From contig OY744605.1 of assembly GCA_963556255.1 (NCBI GenBank), positions 86,156,528 to 86,220,527 on the forward strand: 64,000 nt of DNA. Reading direction: 5' to 3'. Positions within the stretch are counted from its first letter, which is position 1. Each line of letters opens with the position of its first letter. The translations under genes and the position numbers were made by a program. Source of the DNA: Allolobophora icterica (lineage: Eukaryota; Annelida; Clitellata; Crassiclitellata; Lumbricidae). Under the pieces are notes generated by a model. The model was not told the DNA's origin, did not search any database, and saw nothing but the letters and a program-made list of their open reading frames with translations. Of this stretch, positions 44,635-54,900 are shown piece by piece.

Positions 44635-44750
44635 TTAAATATTCTTTATCACTAGGTGTCCAGTGATGTTCAATGTTTGGTTTGCAAGGCTGAGATTTGT
44701 TGCCTGGGATTTTAGTTCCAGTTTTTAGTGAGTTTTGCAGTCAATCATGG

Positions 44751-46160
44751 AATTTATATAGCGCCTCTTCAAGGGCTCTACTCAGAGGCACTCCCAAGCC
44801 AGGCCTGATCAAACAGAAAAGTCTCCAATAGAGTGTAAAAAGAAGACGGGTGAGTACGAGGAGATAGGCGAAGGAAAGATGCTAAGTCATTCCACGCAGT
44901 TGGACCAGCGACAGAGAATGCTCGGCGCTGCATAGTAGCAGTGCGGGCATATGGGACTATAAAGTCGCCCCTAGAAGAGGAACGGAGGGCTAAGCGACCC
45001 GTAAGAGAAGAAGAGAGAGTAAAAACAGAGCACAGGTAGGAAGGAGCCATACCCAAAACACATTGCCAGGCGAGAGAGCAAAGCCGATACAGGATACGAT
45101 GCCGGATGGGAAGCCAATGAAGAGTATGATGCATGTAGGAGGATACACTGCCATAGCGAGGTATGGAGCCAACTAGGCGCGCCGCAGACCGAAGAACCCT
45201 CTCAATGAAGGACAGGCCGGCTTGAGGAAGACCGGTGTAGAGAGAAGAGCAATAATCTAAACGAGAACAAACAAAGGCATGGATAAGAGTTGAAGCAGCA
45301 GAGGCTGAGAGAGAGCGAGCAACAACCCTAAGCTGGCGCAGATGGTAGAAACAGGAGCGAGACAGAGAAGAGAGGTGCTTAGTAAAGGTTAGTTCCTGGT
45401 CAAGAATGACACCGAGGTTCCGGACAGAGGTAGAAAATGATATTAGAGGAAATTCAGCAGCCAAAAGGGTCAGGTCAAGTTTTGCTAACTGCTGGCGGGT
45501 ACCCAGCCATATGTACTGGGTCTTAAGAGGATTAAGTCTCAGGCGATTGGAAGAAAGCCAGGCAGACAGAGTGTCAGTTGCACAAGACATCAAGCGAACA
45601 GCACTCAGAGCATCCCGTGCAGAGCAATGCAGGTAGGATTGGAGATAATCAGCATAAGAATGGCTAGAAAGAGCACTAGCAGCAAGAACAGATTCAAGGT
45701 CAGCAGTAAAGAGGATATAAAGAAGAGGGCCAAGCACAGAACCCTGAGGGAGGCCAACAGGTACAGGAATCCAAGGGGAACGCGAGGAGTGGAAAACAGT
45801 AGACGAAGTGCGGTCAGATAGGTATGACGAAATCCACTGTAGAGGTAGGTTGCAGATACCAAAGGAGGTAGAAAGGCGACGCAGTAGAAGATCATGATCT
45901 ACCGTGTCGAAGGCTGCACTTACATCGTAAAGTGCAAGAAGAGTTAGTTGAGAGCGATCAGTAGCACTGTAAACATCATTAAGAAGGCTAAGAAGGAGGG
46001 TCTCAGTAGAGCGTCCCTTACGGGAACCCGACTGACGGCAGGGTAGAAGGTTATTAGTGTTTAGGTAGTTCAGTAGCTGAGAAGCAACAAGTTTCTCAAT
46101 TAGTTTAGAGATGAAACTAACATTAGTTACGTTAGCAGTCTTCTTTAGTAGTGAGGAATT
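44751..46160 (-). pseudogene. 5'-truncated LINE reverse transcriptase with a mutated active site
   Basis: A long open minus frame (to TAG at 44778-44780) starts inside the RT domain: FISKLIEKL, RQSGSRKGRSTE, motif A YDVSAAFDTVDH, motif B GLPQGSVLGPLLY. Motif C is YADY where YADD or FADD is expected (45645-45656), so one catalytic Asp is Tyr by a single base change. Downstream are CSRLDYCSSLY, LHWLPIRHRILYRL, APSYL and GPTAWNDL, the thumb/C-terminal signature of L2/CR1-like LINEs. The stop codon lies within the 3' tail hairpin (GCCTCTGAGTAG...GAGGCGCTATA), leaving almost no 3' UTR. That tail is shared with the tRNA SINEs. Endonuclease and the RT N-terminus are missing. Confidence 0.88.
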
Positions 46161-46169
46161 CTCCACATT

Positions 46170-46325
46170 CATTCTGAAGCGCCAGTGCTGAAGCACCCAA
46201 GGCATAACCTCAATGCCTCAAACTGAATGGAGGAAAGTTTCTTGAATGAGATGCACATGCTGAAAAATAGATTACATCACCGTGGTCCAAAATGGACCCG
46301 ATGATTGCTCTATAGGTGGTTAACA
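46170..46325 (-). pseudogene. Fragment of a second, different LINE
   Basis: The minus strand reads TYRAIIGSILDHGDVIYFSA and later EALRLCLGCFSTGASE, typical of the post-RT region of jockey/CR1-type LINEs. It abuts the 5' break of the L2-like RT. Only about 50 residues remain. Confidence 0.55.
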
Positions 46326-46429
46326 GGGATTTTTAGACACTGGCTACAAAAAGTGTCTGGCGCCGCCTCTGCCTTGTTCATATGTTTGTTAGAAAAGTTT
46401 TCCTATTTTACCTGTTTTCCTGTTTTACC

Positions 46430-46495
46430 AATTACGTTATGTCAAATGGTTAGACGAATAAACGAATTTTGATTGATTGATTGATTGATTTCAAT
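46430..46495 (+). repeat. Retroelement end with (GATT)n
   Basis: AGACGAATAAACGAATTTT followed by about five GATT units; probably a LINE/SINE 3' tail. Confidence 0.6.
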
Positions 46496-46579
46496 TCGAA
46501 TGCTTTGTTTTTCAGCGCCGATTAGTTCTTCTTTGGTTCTCTGCCCTAAGGCACGTTCATATGTCCAACGGCGCCATTC

Positions 46580-47028
46580 TTATCGATGTTGAGCCTCTTC
46601 TTTCATTTTTCTGTAGCCGTCCTTCTTCATTATCCAGTCTAGGAACATCGTTCTTGGTCTTTTTCTTGTCTTTTTCCCTTCCATTCTACCCTCGATGATA
46701 TCTCGTAGCAGGGAATTTCCTCTCATTATATGGCCAATCCATCTACTTTGACGTTCTCTAATTGTCCTCATCATAGATCTTTCCTCTCCCACCATTTGCA
46801 GCACCTCCTCGTTTGTCTTATGCTCTGTCCAGCTAATTCTCTCCGTTCACCGCCATATCCACATTTCGAAGGCTTCCAGCCTTCTTGTGTCCTCCCCCTT
46901 ATAGTCCATGTTTCAGATCCGTACAGGACCACACTCCATACCAGTGTCTCCATACCAGCGTCTCCATACCAGCCGATTAGCAAAGGCCAACATTTCTTAC
47001 TTTTATAAACACCTGTAGTCCTACGCAT
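46580..47028 (-). pseudogene. 3' end of an endonuclease-RT LINE
   Basis: Minus-strand fragments in two frames: SVVLYGSETWTIR (upstream), then RQSRWIGHIMRGNSLLRDIIEGRMEGKK and FLDWIMKKDGYRKMKEEAQ. This is the same C-terminal module as in the LINEs at 3190 and 27380, with at least one frameshift. Dead fragment. Confidence 0.65.
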
Positions 47029-47514
47029 TTAGTTTCCAAGACTCAACTTGAACTTAATTCATTACTTATTTTGGCCTACCGGCGCTCAATTTCTCATTAA
47101 TTGCCATAATTATAACGTAATTTCAGAAGAGGTATAATTGAGACATTAAAGGTAACATAAAAGCGTTCAAATTCTCCTGAAGTCGTATTCGTTTCCCCAT
47201 GCATTGCTGTGCTACGATTCGAACCGTTATCTTTCAAAATAGGCCCTACAAGTCAGCGGAGGCATTACACTTTAGACGGTGGCGCAGTAAAAGTTCCAAG
47301 ACTAAGCATTTTAATAGCGCCTGTATATAATTATGATTTCACTCATAATTCTGGAAAGAATTTATTAATTTCCATAAACATTAGCAAAAGCGGTAGTCTT
47401 TCCTTTTGCAAATTATGAGACATTTAAAATAACTTAATTTAAATTCATTTTCAATGTCATTATATTGAGAAAATATACAAATGCTTTCATTTCAAGGGAA
47501 ATAATATATTTAAT
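47029..47514. other. AT-rich 3' flank of NHL-1, no gene
   Basis: Nothing recognised apart from AT-rich sequence close to the NHL-1 stop. Confidence 0.4.
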
Positions 47515-48412
47515 TTAATTACCTAACTCAAAAATCAAAATCCGTTGATTGTTCGATTCGTTATCAGCCATAAACAGTCGACCATTTGACTCATCCAGAA
47601 AAATCCTACTGGGACGTCGTAATCCATGTTTTTCTTCTTTTGAGAGAATTTCTCTCTTCAGTTCCAAATCTGAATCCAATAACAAAACACGACTGTTCCA
47701 CTGATCTGCAACCATCACGAATCCATTTCCATCGACAGCCAAATAGACTGGACGATTCAATTGTTCGATAGTAGGTCCAGTTGTTCCACCGTATGACTTC
47801 TCGAGTTTTCCATTTACATCTACTATACACACTCTATGCAGATCATCAGCATAACGACCATGACAGACCACGTAGTGACCACTGGTAAGTTTAACAGCAT
47901 GCCATGGATGAAGAATACCTGCGTCTGATAACAGTCTTATTTCACAGATCAATTGTCCATCTGGAGAATATTCATATAATTTATTTTCCTCATTAGCAGT
48001 CAAAAGCATATTCGACTCAGCTGTGACAGACATACCCCATCCCCAAACGTCTCCAGTTGACCACTTCTTTATTAAATTTCCATTTGAATCAACTATGAAG
48101 ACTTCGCTCGGCTCATCTCGGCCTCTGTAGTTAAAGATGTAGAGACATTTATTTCTATTGCAGGATCCTATGTCCATTGGATGATTTACTTCCTCCAAAT
48201 TCCATCGACGACTGGGACTAAATTTCATCGAATCGTAAACTTCAACCTCTGAACTTCTGTCACTAACAACAAACAATTCTTTGTCTAAAATCGCCAATCC
48301 ACGGATCGATTTATTCTTATCTTCTGCGGCTTTTGTTATGATCGTATGAACTAAAACTGGATCCAGTTTGTATTGGGTTCGAAGTTTATCTAAAATAATG
48401 TAAACTAGTTCT
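47515..48412 (-). CDS. NHL-1: NHL/beta-propeller domain exon
   Basis: The minus frame is open from a likely splice acceptor (TACTACAG, exon start 48412) to the stop at 47515. It encodes about 298 residues: a short helical lead (DKLRTQYKLDPVL) then repeated propeller strands such as ELFVVSDRSSEVEVYD, NKLYEYSPDGQLI, HPWHAVKLTSGHYVV, VDGNGFVMVADQWNSRVLLLD and NGRLFMADNESNNQRILIF. This pattern fits the six-bladed NHL-type propeller found at the C-terminus of TRIM/TRIM-NHL proteins, where it binds RNA or protein. RING, B-box and coiled-coil exons, if any, were not found; 48413-49488 has none. A start within the exon is possible but no convincing ATG context was seen. Nearly identical to NHL-2 at 57579. 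Confidence 0.7.
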
Positions 48413-49488
48413 CTGTAGTATATTTAAAACAACTTGCTCCAGAACAAGTAGTATTTTCTATGCAATATTCGTGAAACTGCTGAGATTGAAATATTATTAC
48501 AGACGGAGACACACACATAGAGCGAGGCATACACTCACACAGGCAGACAGTTATATGAACAATTAAACGGTTAAGAGAAAGCAATAGACGACAGTGAGAG
48601 AGGACCTGCGGCAATAAAGAGACGCTAGCATACATACAGTGAGACAGAGCAAGACAGAGAGAGGAACAGAGAGGGACTGTTAAGTTACTTTTAAAGCCAT
48701 CAACAGGAATATGTATTGAACGCCTTTCCCGTCTGAAAACGCGTAAACACAAATCCATATTAATGATTATATTATTTGAAACTCTTAACATAGCAATTAA
48801 AGAATATTTTGCAACAAAAGGTCATTAGAAGAAAACAAGCCACAGCTATCAAAAGCAACTGAGCACAGATGACGGTGACAACGATTATGAAAAAAGGCAA
48901 ACGTAATTTTAAAGGCATAAAAAACACTGCTCAATCCACTGACAGTCTGCAATAACCATGATACCGTACTCTTTCGAAAATATGCCTATACATGTTTACA
49001 TTCATGTAGGCCTTATCTGGTTTATTTATAGAGCAAATTCGTTAACATGGAAATCTAAGAGATCTGAAAATGTGCGTCTTAAGATGGCTTGAAACTGCTT
49101 CTTAAGCCGTCTGCAACGAAATGGTTTGTAGTTTAATAGTACATTGCTTCAGGAGAATTGCGGCCATCATCGTACGAAAGCGACGAACGCAGTTACAGTG
49201 GATTGAGAATTGCCAATACATGAGGAAGCACTAGCGCTTCTGTGTCAATCCTTGCTCGCGCCTAGCGTTTACCAAGCCATATAAATTCTGAATCATGAGC
49301 CGACTCGATGATGTCCACCTCTGACCTTTTTGAGCGAAAACAACAGCAGAAATCAGTTTTTAAGGGGAAGCCAAATAATTTCATATAAAATATATCTGTT
49401 TGAAGAGGTTCTGGTCATATATTTAGTAGTTTATCAACCGTAATGCCACCTTCATTATTCATATTTAGGAAAATTGAGTCAGCATCAT
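48413..49488. other. Upstream flank/intron of NHL-1
   Basis: Non-coding as far as I can see. 49300-49488 matches 59525-59700 (shared TTTTGAGCGAAA.CAACA and GAGGTTCTGGTCATATATTTAG), showing the flank was duplicated with the gene. Confidence 0.45.
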
Positions 49489-50062
49489 TGTGGCGGACAG
49501 GCCACAAGGCTTGATTGAAGGCTGTACTAATAATAGCTAGCTTGTTGAAGTGTTCCCCGGCGACGTAATGCGCCAGCGGCCGATCCGTGCATGGTAGCGT
49601 TAACGTGATATAAAATCGAACAATATTTAAGTTCTAGTTAATTTTCCATTTCTATACTTTAAATTATTAATTAATATGAAATAACACGCCTTTCGGTCCA
49701 ATATTTAACATCTAAAGCTAGGGCGTCGCTTAATATCACATGTGTCTATCTCTCTCTTGGACACCTGCATTTGAGAGATCGTAATGGGCTAATATATAAG
49801 TATGGAGCCAGAATATGTCTCACGTACAAAAATATAGCACACAGACCGACGAAACTAGCCTTCGTATGGAGGCCAAAATAATGTCTTACAAAGTACCGAT
49901 TTATACAATGCAGAGAGCTGAATAAAGGCTGCCTCATCAAGCAGTGCTTATAACGTAGAACGGCGAAGTTGCGCTCTGCATATACGACACGATGCTTTAG
50001 TGTCGTTGGTTAGGCGAGTGCTTCGATCGAGTCCAGGTTTCGGTTACGTAAATATATTTACA
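49489..50062. repeat. Putative 5' LTR
   Basis: TG...CA-bounded. The first 300 bp are matched by 57182-57475. The right boundary is inferred from TTTACA and the start of internal-type sequence; no tRNA primer site was recognised after it. Confidence 0.55.
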
Positions 50063-50199
50063 AGGCTAATCAGTGTGCTCCCGAGTGACAGCCGCTCCAA
50101 AGGCGGTCTGACCGGTGCTGGCAAACGCCGATTCGACGGGGTTGGTCCCACCCTGTTGTAGATCGCGAGAAGTACCGAGTCTGATCGTGTAAGGCTGAT

Positions 50200-51130
50200 T
50201 CGGGGAATGACCGATCTTGAGAAATAAAAGGCTCACAGGTCTGTATCGATAGTCCGGAAAAAGACCCCGCAAAAGACCTGTGTATCGAACGGAACGTTCG
50301 ATACACAGGTCTGTAGCAAAAGATGGGGAAGCAGAACCCGTTGGTGTTCTTTCAATATATACGGGAGAAAGACCGATCGTGACAGATAAAGGCTTACAGC
50401 TCTTATCGGTAAAGTCCGACGAAGGCGATCCCGCCGGTGACCGTAGGATAGTCCGGGGGAAAAACCCCGGCGGTTCCGTTCGATACACAGGTCAGAGGTC
50501 TGTATCAAAAGACGGGGAAGCAGACCCCGTTGGTGATGTTCGATTAATACGGGGAAAGGTCCAGTCGGTGAGCTACGATAGTCCAGGAAAAGACCCCGGT
50601 GGTTCCGTTCGATAAAGACGGGGAATGTCCCGCTGTTGACCGTCTGATATACACGGACAAAGACCCCGTGGTGACCGTCTGAGACACACGGGAAAGACTC
50701 ATTTGGTGATAACTTAGTTCAGATATCTTCCATAAAAAGCTAATCAGTGCGATCCGAGGTACAGTCGAACTAGTCACTCTTGGGTGTTATATTGACTCCG
50801 CCGATCCGACAGGGCTGGGACCAACCCTGCTGTTAGATCGCGAGCCCATCTGAATCCCGATTGTGGGAGTTTAACGGGCTGAGTAAACATCGGGGAGAGA
50901 CCAATGTTGAATAATAAAGAAAACACTGATCTGTATATAAAGTGCGGAGAAAGATTATGCTGGTAACGCCCGGTAAAATACGAGGAAAGACCCCGCCGGT
51001 GTATCAGTAGAGTGCGAAGAAAGATCCCGCTGGTGACGTCCGGTGAATTACGGGGAACGATTTTGTGCGAAGCTACTTGATAAATACGGGGAAATTGGCC
51101 GTTTGATAACATCGGGGAACTACCCGTAAA
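50200..51130. repeat. Degenerate hairpin array (CGGGGAAAGACCCCG type)
   Basis: At least ten units resembling GATA..ACGGGGAAAGACCCCG.TGGTGACCGTC, each about 35-60 bp and able to pair CGGGG with CCCCG. A perfect 17-bp inverted repeat with a 5-nt loop (GGAAC) is at 50274-50312. AAGCTAATCAGTG..ATCCGAG-like sequence recurs at 50065 and 50738, so the block is partly a two-fold duplication of about 670 bp. Confidence 0.7.
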
Positions 51131-51585
51131 ATCTCAATTCGCGGTCTCCGTATTTGATTCCCTTGCTCCGTCATAGTTACTCCCGCGGTCTTCCGACAAA
51201 TATCAGTTCCGGGAATCAACTGAACGATCCGACCATTGTCTGTTCAGGTGTTAGGAAAAGTCCGACAGTGGAAAGTGAATACACAGTTCTGTGTGAAATA
51301 ACGGGGTAAAGTTACTGCATTTACCCCACTGTATCCGTTAGCAAAATCGAGTTTCAGACACGAAACCTACGAATCTGTGCGCTCCCGGAATACGACACAA
51401 CCGTTACGTTAACTATTGGAATCAGAGAGTCTGGTTCAAGGGATACTACTTGTGGAGTAAGGGCCCACTCTGCTGGACTGGTCTCGAGAAGGACCGATTC
51501 TGAATAGCGGGAAGATAAAAGGTTATATAAAACGGGTAGGGATACGCCGCAACGAGAAGATACAGCGAGCCAGATCCCTTGGTTT

Positions 51586-51950
51586 AGTACGAGAGTCATG
51601 GGTAAAAGGGAGATTAAATCAGACCAAGACTAAGCGATACGTGAACGTTCGGGTAGTTGGGTAACCAGGTCGGGGCGAGACCCGTACGCATTTTCCTAGC
51701 CGAAGTTCAGCCAGTCAGAATCCCTAGGTGAGGAGTACGATAATTCCAGGTACGAAGGGAAATAAAATTAGACCAAGAGATTAAAGTCAAAGTTAGGGTC
51801 TGGCATGTGGTACCCAGGTTGGGAAGAGACACGTTCGCGTTTTCCTAGCCGAATTTCATCTAGTCAGAGTCCCAAGATGAAGTGTACGAGAGTCCCACGT
51901 ACGAAGGGAAATAATAAGGCAGACTAAGAGAGTGATACGTGAAGTCCGAT
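51586..51950. repeat. About 150-bp tandem repeat, 2.4 copies
   Basis: Units begin GTACGAGAGTC or GTACGATAATTC at about 51588, 51738 and 51886. They share ACGAAGGGAAATAA, AGACCAAGA and TTTTCCTAGCCGAA.TTCA. Non-coding. Confidence 0.7.
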
Positions 51951-54900
51951 ATTCGAATACCCGAATAGAAACATAATTGCTTGTCTAAGAACTGACTGAA
52001 GTGTGAAGTTGAACCCCTCGTGCGTATGTCGGAACGAAGTACTGTGTGTGGATAGGAAGGTTATAGAGGGAGCCGCTTCAATATCAGGGTGCCGTAGAGA
52101 CCGTTACCGTTTTCATTCCAAGCAGAATTTATCATTGTGTTGGTAGACAATTGCCAACACAGAAGACGGGTAAGGAAACACTCCGTAAATGTGGTGCGTG
52201 ACAATATATGTGTGAGGCCGGTATGCTTGCACGGAAATGGAGCGAGAGACACGTGACGGTGGGAAGATGAGTTGTCTAATGGACCGGTGGCTAGACGACA
52301 TGACACAGAGAGTTACCATTGACAGTTGCCAATAGACCGGTGTCTAGGACGATGTGATGCAGAGACTTGTCGCATGTATTCCTTATTCCCGATACTTAGA
52401 AAACGTTTGGTGTCCCTTAAAAATGGCGACAGTTCAATAGTCACAAGATGTAGATTGGTACGTCAAGGTTTAGATCCGGTGGAGAGTAAAGGGATGTCCG
52501 TAGCCATGAAGGCACACAAGACAGGGAAGACTCTTGCAGGAAAAAAGAACGAACCCTGTTCTCAGAGACGGCTATCCTCAGGACGTTGCCCATCCGGCGA
52601 CCGCGGAAGAGGCAGAGTCAGATCAAGAGACAGAACGGTATAGTGTTGCCTTTCTTAAAGAAGTGGCCAATCCGGAATCGCCTCAGATGGGAACGTTCAC
52701 TGTGGGCAGAGGTAGAGAACAACCATTTTACGTTGAAAGTAGACAAGGCATTGACTCGGGTGGCTCCAGACGGGTAGTGGGCCGGAGTCACGAAACCCCG
52801 CGGCGCAACGAGGGTAGGCGTACGGGCGGGCGAACGCCACAACTGGCAGCAGAAGTGGGGTTAAAGCGTTTTCTGTCTTTAAGTTCGAGGAAGATCCGTA
52901 AGATGCAGGTGACGAGTCGAACGATATTCTCCACTGTGAGCGGAGAAGTCTAGAGCAGAGTGATGTGCGTCCAACGACACTGCAGAATGAGTGGTTGTTG
53001 TGAATTGATTGTACCTGGTGCACTTAATTCAATTGAAACGGAAGCTGGGGCCCAGAATGGCCACGTTTGGTTAGAGGATCATTTTCTCATTGGTATTGAG
53101 GAATGGTTGAGACTCGTTCCAAGGACTACTGCGGTAGGTGTCCATAAATATGCAAGTTACGAGTATGTTAGTTCTGGTAACGAATTGTCAACGATACCGA
53201 GCCTCATCTATCAGAGCCCTTTGGATTCGCTATAGTACCGCGACTTAGACATGGGAAAGCGGTAGAAGACATACCAGGAGCCTTTGTGCTGGTTCGTACA
53301 CGTAGTTTAAGCTCGATACAAAACTTACACGCCTGGGTGTGGCCTAAAGTGTACCGAGGGTGTATGAAGAAGTCGTAGTAGTGGTAACAAAGTTTCGGAC
53401 ATCGTGTGGAAACAGGAGTCGGAGTATTCGCTAGAGTTTGTTTTTCTCCTCTTTTTCTTCCTGTGTTTCAGCTGGTTTTTGTGTTTCTGCTGATGTTTTC
53501 GGTAGTTAGTGTTGCCGTCTGCCGTTTTCGTCCCTTGGTGTTATCGCGTGGTTCCATAGGCTGGAGTTTCTATGCGGCTTCTTGTTGTTTTCAGATCTTT
53601 CCGAGGTTGCGTGCCGAGTTGTTGTGGGAGTTGTCTTCTGGCTTCAAGTTTTCGACCGTCCTATTTTTCTGGTTTCTTTCCGATCTGTGAGTTGTCGGTT
53701 TCATCGCTTTCGCGTGATGTTCTTTGTTTCCTCCCTTGCGGTTTGTGCTGATTGGTCTCTTTGCAGCAAACGGTCTACCATCCTATCTTGGGAGAAGAGT
53801 TTGTCATTTTTCTGTCCACGTAGGGTCTTCTGCTTTCGCAACTACTTGTTAGTGATGAACGACCCATGTCTGTTTCTTCGTTGGTTTTTTGTTGGATGGT
53901 TATGCTCCTTGTGTGATTTCTGAGCGCTCGTTTTTTTTAGGTTGTTTTCGAAGTAAGAGAAATGAGTTCTTTTCTTGGAGATGTCTTTTTCGCAGAAGCG
54001 ATTGTCTGTGGGTCAGGTAACCGGAGAGAGAATGTTGTATGTCCGATTTCAGTGGCTCAGGAACACAAATACCTATAACGAGGCGTAGACCGGGAAAACG
54101 ACAGATGTCGTTTGGGCTGTAAAACGTCCGGTGAGACCAACAGTTACGAAAGAGATAGAGCAACAGACAGAGACAGGAACACGGGAACGTACCAGAACTC
54201 CAACTTCACCCTCGGTTTTAGGGGTTAAGTTAAAGCAGTTGACCCACAGTGGAAAGTGACTCGGCCGAAGACTGTCTTGACAGACTATAGCCGTTTCATG
54301 CGGCGACAGGTGCCGTTGACAGCCGATGGGAGAATTTCCGCGTGTACAATGAAGCGGGAAAAGTTCAGATGTCTACGTTGAGAGATTGTTCTGAAGTAGT
54401 GTTACGATCGTCGGTGAAGTTCCCAGAGTCTCTCAGTAAATTTGGAATGTTGGATTTCTGGTTTTTCGGGTGCGGCGACCCGCGTGGAGACAGCCAGTAT
54501 CTGTCTAAGTTACCGACAAGAGCCCGTGAGATAAATTAAATACCGGAGGATCGGGTACGTACTGGGAGGACGCCCGTTACTCATAAGAGGCCCGTATTAA
54601 GATCTTTAGAAGGAAGTTTACAGTCGGCCGACCGCGAGATTCACGAAGTATCCTAAGCGGCGTACTGGCAGAGGTACGTTCTTTAGAGGAGAAGTGAAAC
54701 GATCAGTGTTGACCACTGGAAATAGAAATGAATCAAGGAGTGATTTTGAAGTTACTATGGGAAATTATTTAAAGAGGCGTGTAAAACGCCTGCTATCAGG
54801 AAAGGAGAAGTGGAAATTTGACCGATCGTCAAATACTAGTTAAACCTGAGGTAAACGATGGAGGGATCGCAGTGGCCGCGTTCTTGACGAAACTCGAAGT

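Noticed and set aside
50066..50615. Overlapping 80-140 aa frames on both strands with PVGD/SVRY repeats
   Set aside because: They follow the hairpin repeat array; no domain and equal openness on both strands argue against coding.
53406..53923. Hydrophobic Phe/Val/Leu-rich frames
   Set aside because: T-rich composition gives membrane-like readings in overlapping frames; no start context or domain.
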